A stretch of DNA of 64,000 bases from Alteribacter aurantiacus DSM 18675 (GCF_000429705.1 NZ_KE386941.1:2262124-2326123), one strand, 5' to 3'; numbered from the stretch's first letter, positions 1 to 8,605 are shown. The notes: generated by a model from the letters alone, not told the origin. Numbers and translations are program-made.

Positions 1-684
1 ACCATGAAGAATACACACTTGAAACTGCCCCTCCCGACCATTAGCCCCCGGACAAATGTGGATACCTCCACCATAGTATGGAAGGTTCGCCGTTGCTACT
101 AACCACACTCGATCATAGGTAAACGATTCCCCGTCGATCATAAGAGTGACAGTGGTAGATTGATAGCTAAATAAAACACGGATCACACTCACCAAGTAGG
201 AAAGACTCCCCATGTTCAATTGATTGAACCATTTTTTATAGAATGCTGCATTCGTCACCCGGGCCACTTCCCCATCGAATCCCGCTCCACCGGCTGTAAC
301 AAACCAGCGACTTCCCGTATAACCCACATCAAGCTCTTCGACTCTTCCTCTCACAATCGTTTGCCATGCCTTTTTCGTATCCTTGGGAATGTTCAGCGCT
401 CGAGCAAAATCATTCCCCGATCCTGCTGGTAGGATTCCAAGCACTACCTTTTTATCTATGGTCGCATTTAATACTTCATGTACGGTTCCATCGCCGCCGA
501 TAATCACTACAATGTCTTGCTCCTTAAAAGAAAGAGAAGATACCAACTGCTTAAAATGACCCGGGTATTCTGACCACAGGACTTTATAAGGAACCTCTTC
601 TTCTATTACAGCTTGTTTCATGTCTTGCCAGATCCGTTCCCCTCGACCATTTCCCGCATTTGGATTGACTAAAAAGTAGATCAT
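1..684 (-). CDS. Diacylglycerol kinase family lipid kinase (C-terminus cut off by window edge)
   Basis: The reading frame stays open from an ATG at 684 to the window edge, giving 228 residues of a protein that normally has about 300. The start follows GAGGGAGAG. The N-terminus MIYFLVNPNAGNGRGER is the nucleotide-binding beginning of the YegS/BmrU/DgkB family. GGDGT is at residues 63-67 and PAGSGNDFA near 86-94; both are signature motifs of the diacylglycerol kinase catalytic domain. The family transfers phosphate from ATP to diacylglycerol or a related lipid at the inner membrane face. B. subtilis has several paralogues and I cannot say which one this is. It reads in the same direction as the small membrane gene upstream. 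Confidence 0.9.
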   Translation of the reverse strand, partial: MIYFLVNPNAGNGRGERIWQDMKQAVIEEEVPYKVLWSEYPGHFKQLVSSLSFKEQDIVVIIGGDGTVHEVLNATIDKKVVLGILPAGSGNDFARALNIPKDTKKAWQTIVRGRVEELDVGYTGSRWFVTAGGAGFDGEVARVTNAAFYKKWFNQLNMGSLSYLVSVIRVLFSYQSTTVTLMIDGESFTYDRVWLVATANLPYYGGGIHICPGANGREGQFQVCILHG

Positions 685-786
685 CTGTTTCTCTCCCTCA
701 CGATGGCTAAAATGACATGCTAGCTTCAATTTCAGCTTGGTATGTTTTATCAATCCCTAGAGGACCATTGGTTGCTCGGTGCAAAG

Positions 787-939
787 CTACTCTTTTTTAC
801 TGGTCAAAAACCAACCAAAAATACCACCAACCCCAATCCCAAAAATGAGTATTGAAGCTACATTGTCAAAAACGAAAAAGCCAACCACTGTCATCATGAT
901 GATAAACAAAGAAATCCAAAACCAATAGACTTTCATCAT
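787..939 (-). CDS. Small membrane protein, 50 aa
   Basis: The frame could be extended to an ATG at 1089, but the ATG at 939 is preceded by AAAGGTGGG at good spacing and leaves a compact 50-residue protein starting MMKVYWFWISLF. It has two hydrophobic stretches (residues 4-24 and 28-46) and a short basic tail, so it probably forms a two-helix membrane hairpin. It recalls the small Bacillus YlaF/DUF5325 type proteins in size and layout, but I cannot establish homology. It lies about 100 bases upstream of the lipid kinase, on the same strand. Confidence 0.55.
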   Translation of the reverse strand: MMKVYWFWISLFIIMMTVVGFFVFDNVASILIFGIGVGGIFGWFLTSKKE

Positions 940-1218
940 TTTCACCCACCTTTCTAGTTTCTTGGATTGTATAATCAACCTTTTAAATATACCGGTCTTA
1001 TGTATTGAAAAGATGACATCCATCATCCGTACAAAAATGTAAAATGTCATCATTCTATTAATCTCCTGTTCGTTCGAATACTCTAACAAGGCGTTCGTAT
1101 AGGGACAATATTAGACTCCTATAAAGGTATTTTATAACTCGACTTTTTATTTTATTATACAACCCCAAAAGAAAGTGTGGGAGTTGAATTACAAGAAGCC
1201 TCCCCTTACAATGAAAAG

Positions 1219-1262
1219 AAGTCATTGAAAAAGTACGATCTTTAATTTTTCCAATGACCTCC
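1219..1262. repeat. Hairpin of the GAAAAAGT family (copy 1)
   Basis: GTCATTG at 1221-1227 pairs with CAATGAC at 1252-1258, and the arms continue imperfectly as GAAAAAGT facing AATTTTTCC. Two other hairpins with the same words are at 39267-39308 and 57945-57973. No gene ends immediately upstream on the plus strand, so it need not be an ordinary terminator. The 940-1303 gap holds nothing else that I recognise. Confidence 0.55.
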
Positions 1263-1303
1263 AAAAAAAGGACAGTGAACACAAGTGAAAGAAGGTGAAA
1301 GAC

Positions 1304-1588
1304 ATGGACAAGTCGGTTACTCACACCTATTATAAAACTCAAAAAATAACGAACAGTATTGAGCAAAAAACGATCGAAGAAAAGCGAATGATAACGATGG
1401 ATAAAGAGAAAATTACAACGCGCCACAGGGAATTTCTTTTTAAAAATGTTTTTGACGTCTCCTTTCGTTCCCTTCAAGGAGAAGAAGGCCTCCTCTATTT
1501 GCACACCAACCAAGGTGTTTATTCGTATATGGTTAAGTCGGATCCCTCTGAATTCATTGCTGCATTTAAGGAATTGGATAAAGAGTAA
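1304..1588 (+). CDS. Hypothetical protein, 94 aa
   Basis: I do not recognise this gene. The ATG at 1304 sits eight bases after AGAAGG; an in-frame GTG at 1295 lies inside that ribosome site and is less likely. The first 45 residues are charged and rich in Lys, Thr and Glu. The rest (VSFRSLQGEEGLLYLHTNQG and following) has the alternating pattern of a small beta-sheet domain ending in a helix, similar in style to PH-like or YokE-like domains of Bacillus stress proteins. There is no signal peptide or membrane segment. It is followed by a pyrimidine-rich gap and then the moxR operon on the same strand. Confidence 0.5.
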   Translation: MDKSVTHTYYKTQKITNSIEQKTIEEKRMITMDKEKITTRHREFLFKNVFDVSFRSLQGEEGLLYLHTNQGVYSYMVKSDPSEFIAAFKELDKE

Positions 1589-1693
1589 CCCCCACCTCTC
1601 TCTTTCCACTTCACCTCCCTTTCCCCCTTTGTCTTTATTTTCAAAAATTTTCAATTTTTGATATGATAAAAGAAAAAGGGGTCCGAACACTCG

Positions 1694-2647
1694 ATGACAA
1701 ACCAACACCCATTACTTCAGCAACTTAAAGAACAGGTCAGCACGGTACTTGTAGGAAAAGATCGTGTCGTTGAATTGATGACCATTAGTTTAATTAGTGG
1801 GGGACATGTCCTCCTAGAAGACGTGCCAGGCACAGGAAAAACGATGCTTGCCAAAACACTGGCAACCCTCATGGATGCCACATTCAACCGTGTTCAGTTT
1901 ACACCTGATGTACTCCCGAGCGATGTGACCGGTATTCAGTTTTTCAATCCAAAAGAACAAGCCTTTGAGCTAAGGCCTGGACCTGTGATGACGAACATTT
2001 TGTTAGCTGATGAAATTAACCGGGCAACCCCAAGAACACAATCAAGTCTTCTTGAAGTGATGGAGGAAACACAGGTGACGATTGATGGTGAAACCCTGCC
2101 AATCCCGGAACCTTTTATCGTCATAGCCACACAAAATCCAATCGAATCCCAGCAAGGAACGTTTGCCCTCCCAGAAGCGCAAATGGACAGATTTTTGATG
2201 CAGATTCAAGTTGGATACCCAACAAAAACAGAAGAAAAAACGATGCTACAACTCTATAAAGGAAAGAAGCCTCTCGATTCCATATCTCCAGTCGTATCTA
2301 AAGATCATATTCTCGAATTAAAAGAAGAAGCAGGAAAGGTTTCCCTTCACGACCCGGTAGAAGACTATCTGTTGGCCATTGTTTCCGGCACAAGAGAGTC
2401 TGAAGACGTAGAAGTAGGGGTAAGCCCACGGGGAACGCTTGCCTTTATGAGAGCAGTTCAAGCACGCGCTCTGCTTTTCAACAGATCCTATGTAACACCA
2501 GAAGATGTAAAAGCTCTCGCACCTTATGTTTTAGGGCATCGCTTAGTGTTAACGTTAGAGAGTGCCATGACAAAAACGAAAGAAGACGTGATGAAGCGGA
2601 TATTGGCAAAAGTCGAAGCACCCGTTGAGCAAGGGTATGTGAAATGA
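1694..2647 (+). CDS. yeaC: MoxR-family AAA+ ATPase (YeaC-like)
   Basis: This 317-aa MoxR AAA+ ATPase has Walker A GTGKT at residues 46-50 and Walker B LLADEIN at 103-109. The downstream EVMEE and ATQNPIESQQGTF segments are typical of the family. MoxR proteins act as chaperone-like ATPases, usually encoded with DUF58 and transglutaminase-like partners, as in B. subtilis yeaC-yeaD-yebA. The ribosome site AAGGGG is rather far (13 bases) from the ATG. A weak sigma-A-like promoter (TTTCAA 1639-1644, 17-base spacer, TATGAT 1662-1667) would start transcription only about 20 bases upstream. The stop overlaps the DUF58 start by four bases, so the genes are translationally coupled. Confidence 0.93.
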   Translation: MTNQHPLLQQLKEQVSTVLVGKDRVVELMTISLISGGHVLLEDVPGTGKTMLAKTLATLMDATFNRVQFTPDVLPSDVTGIQFFNPKEQAFELRPGPVMTNILLADEINRATPRTQSSLLEVMEETQVTIDGETLPIPEPFIVIATQNPIESQQGTFALPEAQMDRFLMQIQVGYPTKTEEKTMLQLYKGKKPLDSISPVVSKDHILELKEEAGKVSLHDPVEDYLLAIVSGTRESEDVEVGVSPRGTLAFMRAVQARALLFNRSYVTPEDVKALAPYVLGHRLVLTLESAMTKTKEDVMKRILAKVEAPVEQGYVK

Positions 2648-3840
2648 ACAACCAGTGGACAACCGATTTCAATTTCGCGAAATCGTTCACGGTTCTTTTA
2701 GCCACGGTTCCTTTTCTATTTCTACTAGCTGTGATTACAGGAGACATGTTGCTTATAGGTCTGGCCGTCTTTTTTACGTTTTTCGTATACGTTAATAAAT
2801 GGTATCTCACTTACATAGCATCACACCTTTTTATACCCCATGACGTCCAAGAAGTTCGCATGTATCCCGGCGACCAAGACACACTTTACATTCCTTTTGA
2901 AAACAGGGGTAGAATTCCGATCTTTAACGGAAGTTGGGGTTATTACCTGTATGATCACGAAGAGTCTGTTGAAGTTGTGAGTAAAAAGGATCCTTCCTCA
3001 TACACGCTACCACTTCACGTGCCGTCAGGAAAAAGGCGCTTTTTCAAAACAGAAATAAAGGCAGTGAAAAGAGGAACATCTCAAGTCAGATCCATTGAAG
3101 TCGTGCTTTATGATGCGTTTCGACTCAGTTCGGTTCGAATGACATATCAATCCTCTTTTCGAGGAGAAGTCATCGTGTATCCCGAACCTACCGCTACAAA
3201 TGGCTTAGATCAGCAACTCGAAACGATGAAAGGAAATCATACGAAGCCTCACTCCTTGTATGAAGAAATGACGATGACCAGAGGTTCAAGAGATTATCGT
3301 CCTGGGGATCCCTTTAATAGAATCAATTGGAAAACAACAGCCAAATCAGCTGCATTGCAAACAAACATCTATGAAAAGGTCACCTTGGCCAAATGGACTC
3401 TGGTTCTCAACATTCGTTCCGGTGATTCGTTGGTTCCTACAATACCTAGTTTGGAAGATGTGTTAAGTGACGTAGCTTACACGATGATACAAGCGACCAG
3501 CCAAGGGATTACCTTTGAATTGTTTATAAACATCAAAGTACCTGGGTCTTCTACCGGCTTTCATTTGGAAGACGATACAGGAAAAAAACATTTGATGCAG
3601 GGCTTGGAGATACTCGCTCGTTTACGCCATGGCCAATTGACCATAAACGAAGAGCTTATGCTTAAACGACTCTTTCATCACTCGTTCGAAAACCCTGGTG
3701 CCATCATTCACTTTGGACATTACGGAGAGAACGACATGCGTTATTATTCCGAAGCATCAAAGACAGGGACGAGTATTACCATAATCGCTCCAAGGCGCGG
3801 GGAAAAGGGAGGTGGCCAACGTGAGAAATTGGCAACGTAA
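2644..3840 (+). CDS. yeaD: DUF58 domain protein (YeaD-like)
   Basis: This 398-aa protein starts with two close membrane helices (roughly residues 14-48). A beta-rich domain follows, and then the DUF58 signature SRDYRPGDPFNRINWKTTAK near residues 216-235. The C-terminal part resembles a degenerate von Willebrand A fold, as in other DUF58 proteins. Its function is unknown; it is a routine partner of MoxR ATPases. The gene overlaps moxR by four bases and the next gene by 20, so the three form one operon. Confidence 0.9.
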   Translation: MNNQWTTDFNFAKSFTVLLATVPFLFLLAVITGDMLLIGLAVFFTFFVYVNKWYLTYIASHLFIPHDVQEVRMYPGDQDTLYIPFENRGRIPIFNGSWGYYLYDHEESVEVVSKKDPSSYTLPLHVPSGKRRFFKTEIKAVKRGTSQVRSIEVVLYDAFRLSSVRMTYQSSFRGEVIVYPEPTATNGLDQQLETMKGNHTKPHSLYEEMTMTRGSRDYRPGDPFNRINWKTTAKSAALQTNIYEKVTLAKWTLVLNIRSGDSLVPTIPSLEDVLSDVAYTMIQATSQGITFELFINIKVPGSSTGFHLEDDTGKKHLMQGLEILARLRHGQLTINEELMLKRLFHHSFENPGAIIHFGHYGENDMRYYSEASKTGTSITIIAPRRGEKGGGQREKLAT

Positions 3841-5026
3841 CCTGCCCATGGGTCTTCGATTGTTTTTGGAGATGATGTTTGTTTACTTGCTGTTGTTCCC
3901 CATTTATATGGATACGATAGGCTTCCCTCCATTGCTCCCGTTTTTTATAACGGTAACATTCGGAGCCCTTTTATATGGTGTAACCATTTGGCGGGCAAAA
4001 AAGCCATGGCACGCTTCCTATGCGATTCCCATCGTAGTAGGCCTTAGTATGCTAACAGGCTTTCACATTTCGATTGCCCTCTTTCTTGGATTTGTTTTGT
4101 TTTGGCGGGTGACGGTACACCTTTCCGAAGACATGGAAGGTAGCGAGATGAAAGTGTTGTTTTTCACCATTTTTACAGGTCTGTTTTACTATGTTTGGTT
4201 ACAGCAAGCACCTTTACGACACGTCCTCATCCTATTCGTGATGGGTCAATTCTTCGCTACGGTCATTACACTGGCCACAGTGAACACTCTTAACGCTTCA
4301 GGTTCCGGTCAAAAGAAGAGACACTTCAAGTATGTTGGCGCTCTATTACTTGGAATCGCATCCTTAGGTTTTGGCGCTGCCCTTTTCACTCCGGTGCTTA
4401 CGTCTGTGTTCCTGTTCCTTGTAAGAACAATTACCGCAGCCGTAGGATGGATCCTTAGTCCAATCCTGTTTTTATTTGCTTCGATTACACCGACTGATGT
4501 GCCTGAAGAGAGCTTGCCTCCAATGGGTGAAGAGTTAGTTCCTGACGATGAAGAGTACATTCCAATTAATGTAGATGAAACCTTTATTGGTTCCATGACC
4601 TTTTACTGGATCTTAGCCGCCACCCTTCTTTTACTCGCTTTTCTGTATGTAATGCGTAATCTCAGAACAAAGCAAAGGACTATCGAAAAAGAAGATTACC
4701 AGGACACATCGATTACACCCTCCACCTCCGACAATGGATGGACGTGGTTTAAAAACAAAGTGAAACCGAAGCACGAGATTCGACGTTCGTTTTTAAAGTT
4801 GGAAATGGCTTTAGGGAAAAAAGGTTATGGAAGGATGTATCCTCAAACAGCAGAAGAGTGGCTTGCCACGATTCCCGTTGACCCTGAGGAAAAAGAACAC
4901 TTAACCACTACTTACCAGCGGGTCCGCTATGGGAAAGAAGAGATTACTTCTGAAGATAAACGAGCCTTCCATCAAACGGTAGCGTCCATCATTCAGCGTG
5001 TGAAAAAGGAAAAGAAAACAGATTGA
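3821..5026 (+). CDS. Membrane protein of the YebA type lacking the transglutaminase domain
   Basis: I chose the GTG at 3821 because GGGAGG lies eight bases before it; a GTG at 3812 falls inside that ribosome site. The 401-aa product has about six N-terminal membrane helices, a short acidic loop (near residues 225-250), one more helix and a soluble C-terminal DUF4129-like tail (KLEMALGKKGYGRMYPQTAE). The third gene of this operon in Bacillus (yebA) usually encodes about 740 residues with a transglutaminase-core domain between the membrane parts. Here that domain is missing and no Cys-His-Asp core is visible. The reading frame is intact, so this looks like a shortened variant rather than a broken gene. 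Confidence 0.7.
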   Translation: MRNWQRNLPMGLRLFLEMMFVYLLLFPIYMDTIGFPPLLPFFITVTFGALLYGVTIWRAKKPWHASYAIPIVVGLSMLTGFHISIALFLGFVLFWRVTVHLSEDMEGSEMKVLFFTIFTGLFYYVWLQQAPLRHVLILFVMGQFFATVITLATVNTLNASGSGQKKRHFKYVGALLLGIASLGFGAALFTPVLTSVFLFLVRTITAAVGWILSPILFLFASITPTDVPEESLPPMGEELVPDDEEYIPINVDETFIGSMTFYWILAATLLLLAFLYVMRNLRTKQRTIEKEDYQDTSITPSTSDNGWTWFKNKVKPKHEIRRSFLKLEMALGKKGYGRMYPQTAEEWLATIPVDPEEKEHLTTTYQRVRYGKEEITSEDKRAFHQTVASIIQRVKKEKKTD

Positions 5027-5120
5027 TAAGGCTTCTTACAATTGGTTTTTTAGAATGACCTGAGCAATACCATCGCTCGCCTTAGTCGTAGTCGTTTACA
5101 TTCTAAATGTTTTCCTCATA

Positions 5121-5165
5121 AAAAAAGACCTTCCGAACAGATCGTTTGGAAGGTCTTCTTTCATT
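5121..5165. terminator. Bidirectional terminator between the moxR operon and aceA
   Basis: AAGACCTTCC (5125-5134) pairs with GGAAGGTCTT (5148-5157), extended by a GAAC/GTTT inner stem with a five-base loop. It has an A-tract on the left and a T-rich right flank, so it can serve both converging units. Confidence 0.85.
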
Positions 5166-5167
5166 TT

Positions 5168-6442
5168 CTATTTTGCAAACTGTTCTTCTTCCGTTGACCC
5201 TTTAAGTGCCGTCGTAGAAGATGTTCCACCTGAAATCACGTTTGCTACTTCGTCAAAATAACCTGTACCTACTTCACGCTGGTGCTTTGTAGCCGTGTAG
5301 CCGTATTCCTCGCTTGCAAACTCTGCTTGTTGAAGCTCGGAGTACGCAGCCATTCCTCGTGTGCTATATTCTCTAGCAAGTTCAAACATGCTATGGTTCA
5401 GCGCGTGGAAGCCAGCAAGTGTAACAAACTGGAATTTGTATCCCATTTGTCCTAGCTCTTCTTGGAACTGAGCAATCGTCACATCATCAAGCTTCTTTTT
5501 CCAGTTGAACGATGGCGAACAGTTATAAGCAAGCATCTTCCCAGGGAACTTCTCATGAATAGCATTGGCAAACTTCTGAGCTTCTTCCAAGTTCGGCTCT
5601 GACGTTTCACACCAGATAAGATCTGCATAAGGAGCATACGATAGCCCTCTTGCAATTGCTTGATCAATTCCGTCACGCGTTCGGTAAAACCCTTCCGCTG
5701 TTCTTTCACCAGTAATAAACTCGTGATCAGCCGGGTCCACGTCACTTGTAATCAAGTTTGCCGCATTAGCGTCTGTACGGGCAATAATCACGGTTGGAAC
5801 ATCCATCACGTCGGCTGCTAGTCGAGCGGAAATGAGGTTACGAACGGCTTGCTGTGTTGGTAGAAGTACTTTTCCTCCCAAATGTCCGCATTTCTTTTCA
5901 GAAGAGAGTTGATCTTCAAAGTGAACGGCAGCAGCACCTGATTCAATCATCCCCTTCATCAATTCGAACACGTTGAGCTGTCCACCAAATCCAGCTTCCG
6001 CATCCGCTACAATCGGAACAAACCAGTCCGTGTCCGTTTTCCCTTCGCTATATTCAATTTGATCAGCACGCTGAAGGGCTTGATTGATGCGCTTTACCAC
6101 ACTTGGTACGCTGTTTGCCGGATACAAGCTTTGGTCCGGATACATTTGACCGGACAAGTTGGCATCTGCTGCAACTTGCCAACCACTCAAGTAGATAGCT
6201 TTTAGACCAGCCTTTACTTGTTGGACGGCTTGGTTTCCAGTGAGGGCTCCAAGGGCGCGTGTAAACGATTCTTCTTGTAACATCGTCCACAGTTTCTCCG
6301 CCCCACGACGAGCAAGGGTGTGTTCAATTGTAATTGATCCTTTCAGTTTATCTACCTCTTCTGCAGTGTAAGGACGCTCTACTCCTTGCCATCTGCTATC
6401 TGTATTCCACTGTTGGTTGATTTCCTCTACTCTTTTATTCAT
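5168..6442 (-). CDS. aceA: Isocitrate lyase
   Basis: The 424-aa protein cleaves isocitrate to glyoxylate and succinate, the first glyoxylate-shunt step. The catalytic KKCGH motif is at residues 183-187, preceded by the metal-binding IVADAEAGFGG segment near 144-154. Length is normal for bacterial AceA. Its start overlaps the aceB stop by four bases, so the two enzymes are coupled in an aceB-aceA operon. Many Bacillus species, including B. subtilis, lack this shunt, so it shows this organism can grow on acetate or fatty acids. The beta-oxidation genes at 21.7-27.6 kb would supply the acetyl-CoA. Confidence 0.97.
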   Translation of the reverse strand: MNKRVEEINQQWNTDSRWQGVERPYTAEEVDKLKGSITIEHTLARRGAEKLWTMLQEESFTRALGALTGNQAVQQVKAGLKAIYLSGWQVAADANLSGQMYPDQSLYPANSVPSVVKRINQALQRADQIEYSEGKTDTDWFVPIVADAEAGFGGQLNVFELMKGMIESGAAAVHFEDQLSSEKKCGHLGGKVLLPTQQAVRNLISARLAADVMDVPTVIIARTDANAANLITSDVDPADHEFITGERTAEGFYRTRDGIDQAIARGLSYAPYADLIWCETSEPNLEEAQKFANAIHEKFPGKMLAYNCSPSFNWKKKLDDVTIAQFQEELGQMGYKFQFVTLAGFHALNHSMFELAREYSTRGMAAYSELQQAEFASEEYGYTATKHQREVGTGYFDEVANVISGGTSSTTALKGSTEEEQFAK

Positions 6443-8052
6443 TTTGACATCTCCTCCGATTTTTTATCAAGATATGGGTAAGCCATTAATGTTAAAAATT
6501 CAGTAAAATTCTTTTGTGTAACCAGCTGCTCAAAAATATTCCGAGCAAGAGGAAACCTACTATCTGAAAATATTTGATCACCTTGCGTAATTCTGATTTT
6601 TTCAAGCTCTTCATCAACGAATTGAGTGACCATTTCTTGCGTAATCTTTGTTCCATCTGACAGCTTTCCTTCTGGATGGTGGATCCACTGCCATACTTGC
6701 GCTCGAGAAATTTCAGCCGTTGCCACATCTTCCATGAGGTTGTGAATTGGAACGGCCCCAAACCCTCTGAGCCACGCTTCAATGTATTGAAGACCAACAC
6801 TTATGTTAGAACGCAATCCTTCTTCCGTTATATCACCTCTTGGGACAGCCAAAAGATCATCTGCAGTAACATTGACATCCTCACGCTGTTTAGAGCGTTG
6901 ATTCGCCTGTGGCATATGTTCGTCAAACACTTTTTGCGCAACAGGAACGAGTGCAGGATGCGCAACCCATGTGCCATCATGACCATCAAGCACTTCTCGT
7001 TCTTTATCTGCCCGAACCTTCTCAAGAGCAACCAAGTTTGCCTCTTCATCGTTTTTAATCGGGATCTGCGCAGCCATACCGCCAATCGCATGAGCGTTTC
7101 GCTTATGACATGTCTTAACTACATACAGTGTATACGCTCTCATAAAGTTCACCGTCATCGTAACTAAAGAGCGATCCGGCAAGATGTACTTGTCATGGTT
7201 GCGCAACTTTTTAATGTAGCTAAAAATATAATCCCATCTTCCACAGTTCAAACCGGCACTATGCTCTCTTAGCTCATATAGAATTTCATCAGCTTCAAAA
7301 GCACCATGGATCGTTTCAATTAATACCGTTGCTTTGATGCTACCTCGCTCGATTCCCAACTCATCTTGAGCAAAACAGAACACATCGTTCCACAACCTTG
7401 CTTCTTGGTACGACTCCAGCTTTGGTAAGTAGAAGTATGGTCCTAGTCCGCGGTCGAGAAGTTCCTTGGCGTTATGATAAAAATAAAGTCCAAAATCAAA
7501 TAAAGAGCCACTCATGGGAACTCCGTCAACCTCAACCGCTGTTTCATTTAAGTGCCAGCCGCGAGGGCGAACAATCAAAGTTGCCGTAGTATCATTTAAT
7601 TTGTATTCCTTACCATTCGGAGCTTTAAAATCAATGGTTCTCCTAATTGCTTCATACAAGTTCACCTGTCCTAGAAGTTGATTTTCCCACGTTGGGGCGT
7701 TCGCATCTTCAAGGTCGGCCATAAATACACGTGCTCCAGAATTCAAAGCGTTAATAACCATCTTTTTATTACCGCTTGGCCCGGTAATTTCAACCCTTCT
7801 GTCTTGAAGGGGGCCGGGCACATCATCAACTTTCCACTCGGAATCTCTTAATTCTGCTGTTTCTTGTAAAAAGTCCGGAAGCTCTCCTTTATCGATCCTG
7901 TTCTGCCTTTGCTCCCTCTGTTTTAATACAGGTTGCCGATCCTGTTCAAATTTGTTGTGAAGCTTAAGCAAAAACGAGAGAGCTTCTTTTGTTAGGATGT
8001 GATTGTAAACGTCATTTGTTGATCTCGTAAATTGAATATTTTCCTGTGTCAT
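6439..8052 (-). CDS. aceB: Malate synthase A
   Basis: The 537-aa protein condenses glyoxylate and acetyl-CoA to malate. Length and motifs such as GLNCGRWDYIFSYIKK and VHPALVPVA-like AHPALVPVA identify malate synthase A. The start at 8052 is preceded by GAGGAGGTTCCT. It sits between a tiny CxxCxGxG gene (14 bases upstream) and aceA (four-base overlap), all transcribed leftward from the promoter near 8292-8321. Confidence 0.97.
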   Translation of the reverse strand: MTQENIQFTRSTNDVYNHILTKEALSFLLKLHNKFEQDRQPVLKQREQRQNRIDKGELPDFLQETAELRDSEWKVDDVPGPLQDRRVEITGPSGNKKMVINALNSGARVFMADLEDANAPTWENQLLGQVNLYEAIRRTIDFKAPNGKEYKLNDTTATLIVRPRGWHLNETAVEVDGVPMSGSLFDFGLYFYHNAKELLDRGLGPYFYLPKLESYQEARLWNDVFCFAQDELGIERGSIKATVLIETIHGAFEADEILYELREHSAGLNCGRWDYIFSYIKKLRNHDKYILPDRSLVTMTVNFMRAYTLYVVKTCHKRNAHAIGGMAAQIPIKNDEEANLVALEKVRADKEREVLDGHDGTWVAHPALVPVAQKVFDEHMPQANQRSKQREDVNVTADDLLAVPRGDITEEGLRSNISVGLQYIEAWLRGFGAVPIHNLMEDVATAEISRAQVWQWIHHPEGKLSDGTKITQEMVTQFVDEELEKIRITQGDQIFSDSRFPLARNIFEQLVTQKNFTEFLTLMAYPYLDKKSEEMSK

Positions 8053-8066
8053 AGGAACCTCCTCTA

Positions 8067-8228
8067 TTACTCTATGTTTCCGTTACCTAGGCAAAAGTGA
8101 CAGATTACTGCACCTGTACCATAACACTCTTCACATTCCATGTGGCTATCACCTGTCTTTTGTTTTGCAGCTGTCTGACACTTCTTACAGCCTACATCAC
8201 CGTGCCCGTTACATTTGTGACAATTCAT
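8067..8228 (-). CDS. 53-aa CxxCxGxG zinc-finger-like protein upstream of aceB
   Basis: The protein begins MNCHKCNGHGDVGCKKCQ and later contains CEECYGTG and CHFCLGNG. These are four Cys pairs, three of them in the CxxCxGxG form of the DnaJ central zinc finger; CKKCQ is degenerate. Eight cysteines can bind two zinc ions. The ATG at 8228 follows AAAGGGG at nine bases, and the stop is 14 bases from aceB, so it is almost certainly the first gene of the aceBA operon. Similar tiny CxxCxGxG proteins occur in Bacillaceae without known function. A role as a chaperone-like or redox/zinc-sensing partner of the shunt enzymes is only inference. Confidence 0.75.
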   Translation of the reverse strand: MNCHKCNGHGDVGCKKCQTAAKQKTGDSHMECEECYGTGAVICHFCLGNGNIE

Positions 8229-8258
8229 AATGAAATACCCCTTTCCGCTATTTGGTTT

Positions 8259-8321
8259 AACTGTTATGATACAGTTTATATTATGTTATGTATTATATAA
8301 CAGTGTGTTCAAAAAAAACAA
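8259..8321 (-). promoter_or_regulatory. aceBA promoter with palindromic operator candidate
   Basis: On the minus strand, TTGTTT (forward 8316-8321) and a perfect TATAAT (forward 8292-8297) are 18 bases apart, a credible sigma-A promoter. Just downstream of the start point lies the inverted repeat AACTGT-N6-ACAGTT (8259-8276). Related half-sites, CTGTTA and TAACAG, are nearby. The palindrome is well placed for a repressor of the glyoxylate operon; its regulator is unknown. Confidence 0.6.
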
Positions 8322-8401
8322 CCCTGTTTTTCCCTTTTTTTATTATTTTCTGAAAATAGGGCTAACGGAGGGGGCTCGTTTTACATGAAAAGCCCTTGAG
8401 A

Positions 8402-8536
8402 GCGGCTAACTCCGCCAATTTGAAATTAAGTACGCTAATTACACAATTAACTCAGCCAAACCAAAAATAAATACGCCAATTACACAATTATCTCCGCTAA
8501 ACCAAAAATAAGTGCGTTATTCGAAGGCCGAAAGAT
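8402..8536. repeat. Phased 20/21-base array A
   Basis: A core similar to AANTNCGCYAA starts at 8408, 8428, 8449, 8469, 8490 and 8510, that is every 20, 21, 20, 21, 20 bases. The intervening words alternate between AATTACACAATT and AAACCAAAAATAA, giving a 41-base super-unit. It begins GCGGCTAACTCC and ends CGAAGGCCGAAAGATC; both edges recur in array E in the opposite orientation. It lies between the hisJ terminator and the aceBA promoter. Confidence 0.8.
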
Positions 8537-8605
8537 CTCTTGATTAGGACTCTTCATTTCCCACTATGCAAGAATCGAATCGTCTAGGCTAGTTGGACGA
8601 AGTAA

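Noticed and set aside
1058..1708. 216-codon minus-strand frame
   Set aside because: It runs antisense through the 94-aa gene and the hairpin, has no ribosome site and a composition unlike a protein.
6676..7167. 163-codon plus-strand frame inside aceB
   Set aside because: Shadow of the malate synthase gene, no start signal.
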